From NCBI GenBank assembly GCA_031553075.1, contig JAVBLX010000125.1, forward strand, positions 1 through 13,068: a DNA stretch of 13,068 nucleotides, read 5' to 3'. The stretch is from DIGJ01 sp031553075. Its GTDB lineage: Bacteria > Bacillota > Clostridia > Lachnospirales > Lachnospiraceae. The notes below the pieces were generated by a model, which was given only the letters and a program-made list of their open reading frames with translations, did no database searches and was not told where the DNA came from. Positions 12,906 through 13,068 of this stretch are shown piece by piece (the stretch's first letter is position 1; the number at the start of each line of letters is the position of its first letter). Both the position numbers and the translations under genes were made by a program.

Positions 12906-13068
12906 TATGTAACTTTGTGTTTGGTGGCTGAGAGGACGCTCCTAATATAGACTTCGAACGCCTGAACCAGCGTCTTTCCAATACCGCCCCCTGCCCACGC
13001 ACCAACCACGCCAATTAGCCTCTATACGGGGAAATGTCGAGGGCAGTGGCCCACCCCACTACCCCACA
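12906..13068. other. GC-rich intergenic tail with hairpins
   Basis: From about 12961 to the window end GC content rises to roughly 60 percent (37 of 60 bases in 12961-13020), against an AT-rich background. AGGACGCT (12933-12940) is inverted at 12969-12976 with a 28-nt loop, and GGGCAGTGG (13041-13049) is inverted with one mismatch at 13056-13064. A minus-strand frame (12887-13021, 44 codons between stops, no ATG) reads protein-like but overlaps the zinc-ribbon gene end. It may be the edge of a dispersed repeat or mobile element cut off by the window. Confidence 0.4.

Noticed and set aside
12921..12975. TPP riboswitch, suggested by CTGAGAGG, GAACGCCTGA and ACCAGCGT in the right order
   Set aside because: The CTGG half before ACCAG, the P1 closing stem and a downstream thiamine gene are all missing, so the resemblance is probably chance.
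12793..13014. 73-codon minus-strand frame at the right end as a gene
   Set aside because: It overlaps the end of the zinc-ribbon gene by more than 100 bp, has no convincing ribosome binding site and no recognisable domain.

Overview
The window looks like chromosome from a low-GC, AT-rich Gram-positive anaerobe of the class Clostridia, most likely family Lachnospiraceae. The reasons are strong AGGAGG-type ribosome binding sites, a LexA/YneA-type divergent SOS pair, an L27 with an N-terminal extension next to a Prp protease gene, a NadD-YqeK fusion, and the gene order radical SAM (TIGR03960) - DUF2344 (TIGR03936) - RNase E/G - L21 - Prp - L27 - Obg - YhbY - NadD/YqeK - RsfS. The family assignment is an inference from gene content; no species is claimed.

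Layout. Positions 1-374 hold no gene but two abutting palindromic elements (32-194 and 191-300) that share a CTAG. Positions 375-1491 are an SOS module: a YneA-like LysM protein on the minus strand and LexA on the plus strand, with two consensus-like sigma-A promoters and four LexA-box-like sites between them. A bidirectional hairpin terminator (1573-1613) separates lexA from a long minus-strand gene set. That set, read from high to low coordinates, is: a small hexapeptide-repeat membrane protein (11259-11594), a B12-binding-like radical SAM protein, a DUF2344 protein, a short RNase E/G and a CBS-ACT protein. Then come a new promoter and an L21-type leader, followed by rplU, prp, rpmA, obgE, yhbY, the nadD-yqeK fusion and rsfS. 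At the right end a zinc-ribbon membrane protein (12045-12905) is read on the plus strand, followed by an unusually GC-rich non-coding tail.

How it works together. The rplU-rsfS block is about ribosome assembly and its control: L21 and L27, the protease that trims L27, the Obg GTPase and YhbY for 50S maturation, and RsfS for silencing 50S. NadD-YqeK adds NAD synthesis and Ap4A hydrolysis. The radical SAM/DUF2344/RNase block upstream is conserved next to it in Clostridia, and its biochemical role is unknown.

The least expected content is the amount of small tandem duplication. It includes an 18-bp, 18-unit hexapeptide-coding array with a one-base frame break (11469-11775), a duplicated 60-bp hairpin/RBS unit (9143-9262), and tandem copies of sequence at or just after the 3' ends of several genes (1646-1682, 2056-2217, 6286-6374). 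No CRISPR array, rRNA or tRNA gene, or intact transposase was seen.
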